A stretch of DNA of 64,000 nt from Fulvia fulva (Eukaryota; Ascomycota; Dothideomycetes; Mycosphaerellales; Mycosphaerellaceae), in the NCBI RefSeq assembly GCF_020509005.1, contig NC_063016.1:5704001-5768000 (forward strand). Reading direction: 5' to 3'. Made by a program: the position numbers and the translations under genes. Below, piece by piece: positions 63,842 through 64,000 of the stretch (positions within the stretch are counted from its first letter, which is position 1; each line of letters begins with the position of its first letter). The notes under the pieces are model-generated. The model saw only the letters and a program-made list of their open reading frames with translations, had not been told where the DNA came from and made no database searches.

Positions 63842-64000
63842 TCAACCAACAACCCTACCACCACCCCATCCGATGCTGACGAACGAAGTCCCCCCATCGG
63901 CCAACAGTGCAGGATCAATCGCAGCATTCTCCCCCGAGTCATCAAGACTCCACTCCTCAAGCAGACGAAAGTACAGCGCATTGATCTCCTTGATAGTACT
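63842..64000 (-). CDS. BTB protein paralogue, C-terminal fragment cut by window edge
   Basis: An open frame enters from the right edge and ends at 63842. It encodes 52 residues: LYFRLLEEWSLDDSGENAAIDPALLADGGTSFV and a Gly-rich end. This aligns with the tail of the gene at 62614 (RLLEEMSVSEPAEHTAIDPDLLADGGGW), including the Gly-rich last residues. It is therefore very probably the 3' end of a tandem BTB paralogue whose domain lies beyond the window. Confidence 0.75.
   Translation of the reverse strand, partial: STIKEINALYFRLLEEWSLDDSGENAAIDPALLADGGTSFVSIGWGGGRVVG

Overview
This 64 kb window is nuclear DNA of a filamentous ascomycete (Pezizomycotina; by general resemblance probably a Dothideomycete, which is inference). 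The evidence is the gene content (Cdc11-class septin, anillin-like BUD4, MRH4 helicase, GINS subunit SLD5, Dal5-type and sugar-type MFS carriers, fungal BTB and F-box proteins), many short GT-AG introns of about 48-130 bp with CTGAC-like branch sequences, and intergenic gaps of 0.2-1.7 kb. No rRNA, tRNA, CRISPR array or intact transposon was recognised.

Layout, left to right. 0.7-1.9 kb: septin. 2.4-2.8 kb: relic of a GMC oxidoreductase. 3.4-6.8 kb: a Dal5-like anion transporter divergent from a D-erythronate-dehydrogenase-like SDR, a plausible uptake and oxidation pair. 6.9-12.9 kb: a DUF3605 protein, a membrane-anchored SGNH/GDSL esterase, NADH-cytochrome b5 reductase, and a class II ketose-bisphosphate aldolase. 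13.2-14.3 kb: an F-box gene broken by three frameshifts. 14.7-15.9 kb: a six-exon SYGSS-repeat protein. 17-25 kb: an F-box-like protein, a small membrane protein, and a 1520-residue disordered protein with repeated KSMR motifs. 25.7-35.5 kb: a carbonyl-reductase-type SDR, a simple-repeat-rich gap, and BUD4 divergent from MRH4. 36.4-42.5 kb: a BTB-like protein, a sugar transporter and a basic orphan protein. 42.7-43.7 kb: a decayed HELTH-type metalloprotease. 44.5-49.5 kb: a His-rich cupin convergent with SLD5, then a flavocytochrome-b2-like 2-hydroxy-acid dehydrogenase divergent from a ketopantoate-reductase-like gene. 49.6-56.3 kb: a decayed accessory segment with two large fungal-specific protein relics back to back, followed by a multi-pass membrane protein. 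57-64 kb: an isochorismatase-like hydrolase, a TMEM184/Ost-alpha-like membrane protein, and two tandem BTB paralogues, the second running off the right edge.

Two genes act in cytokinesis and septation (CDC11-class septin, BUD4), and several encode small-molecule redox and transport enzymes arranged as divergent pairs. Four loci (GMC, F-box, HELTH protease, 49.6-53.3 kb) carry multiple reading-frame breaks, mostly at or near short homopolymers, while the neighbouring genes are clean. I found no convincing new defence or mobile system. The least explained parts are the 49.6-54.0 kb relic pair, the KSMR-repeat protein and the SYGSS-repeat protein.
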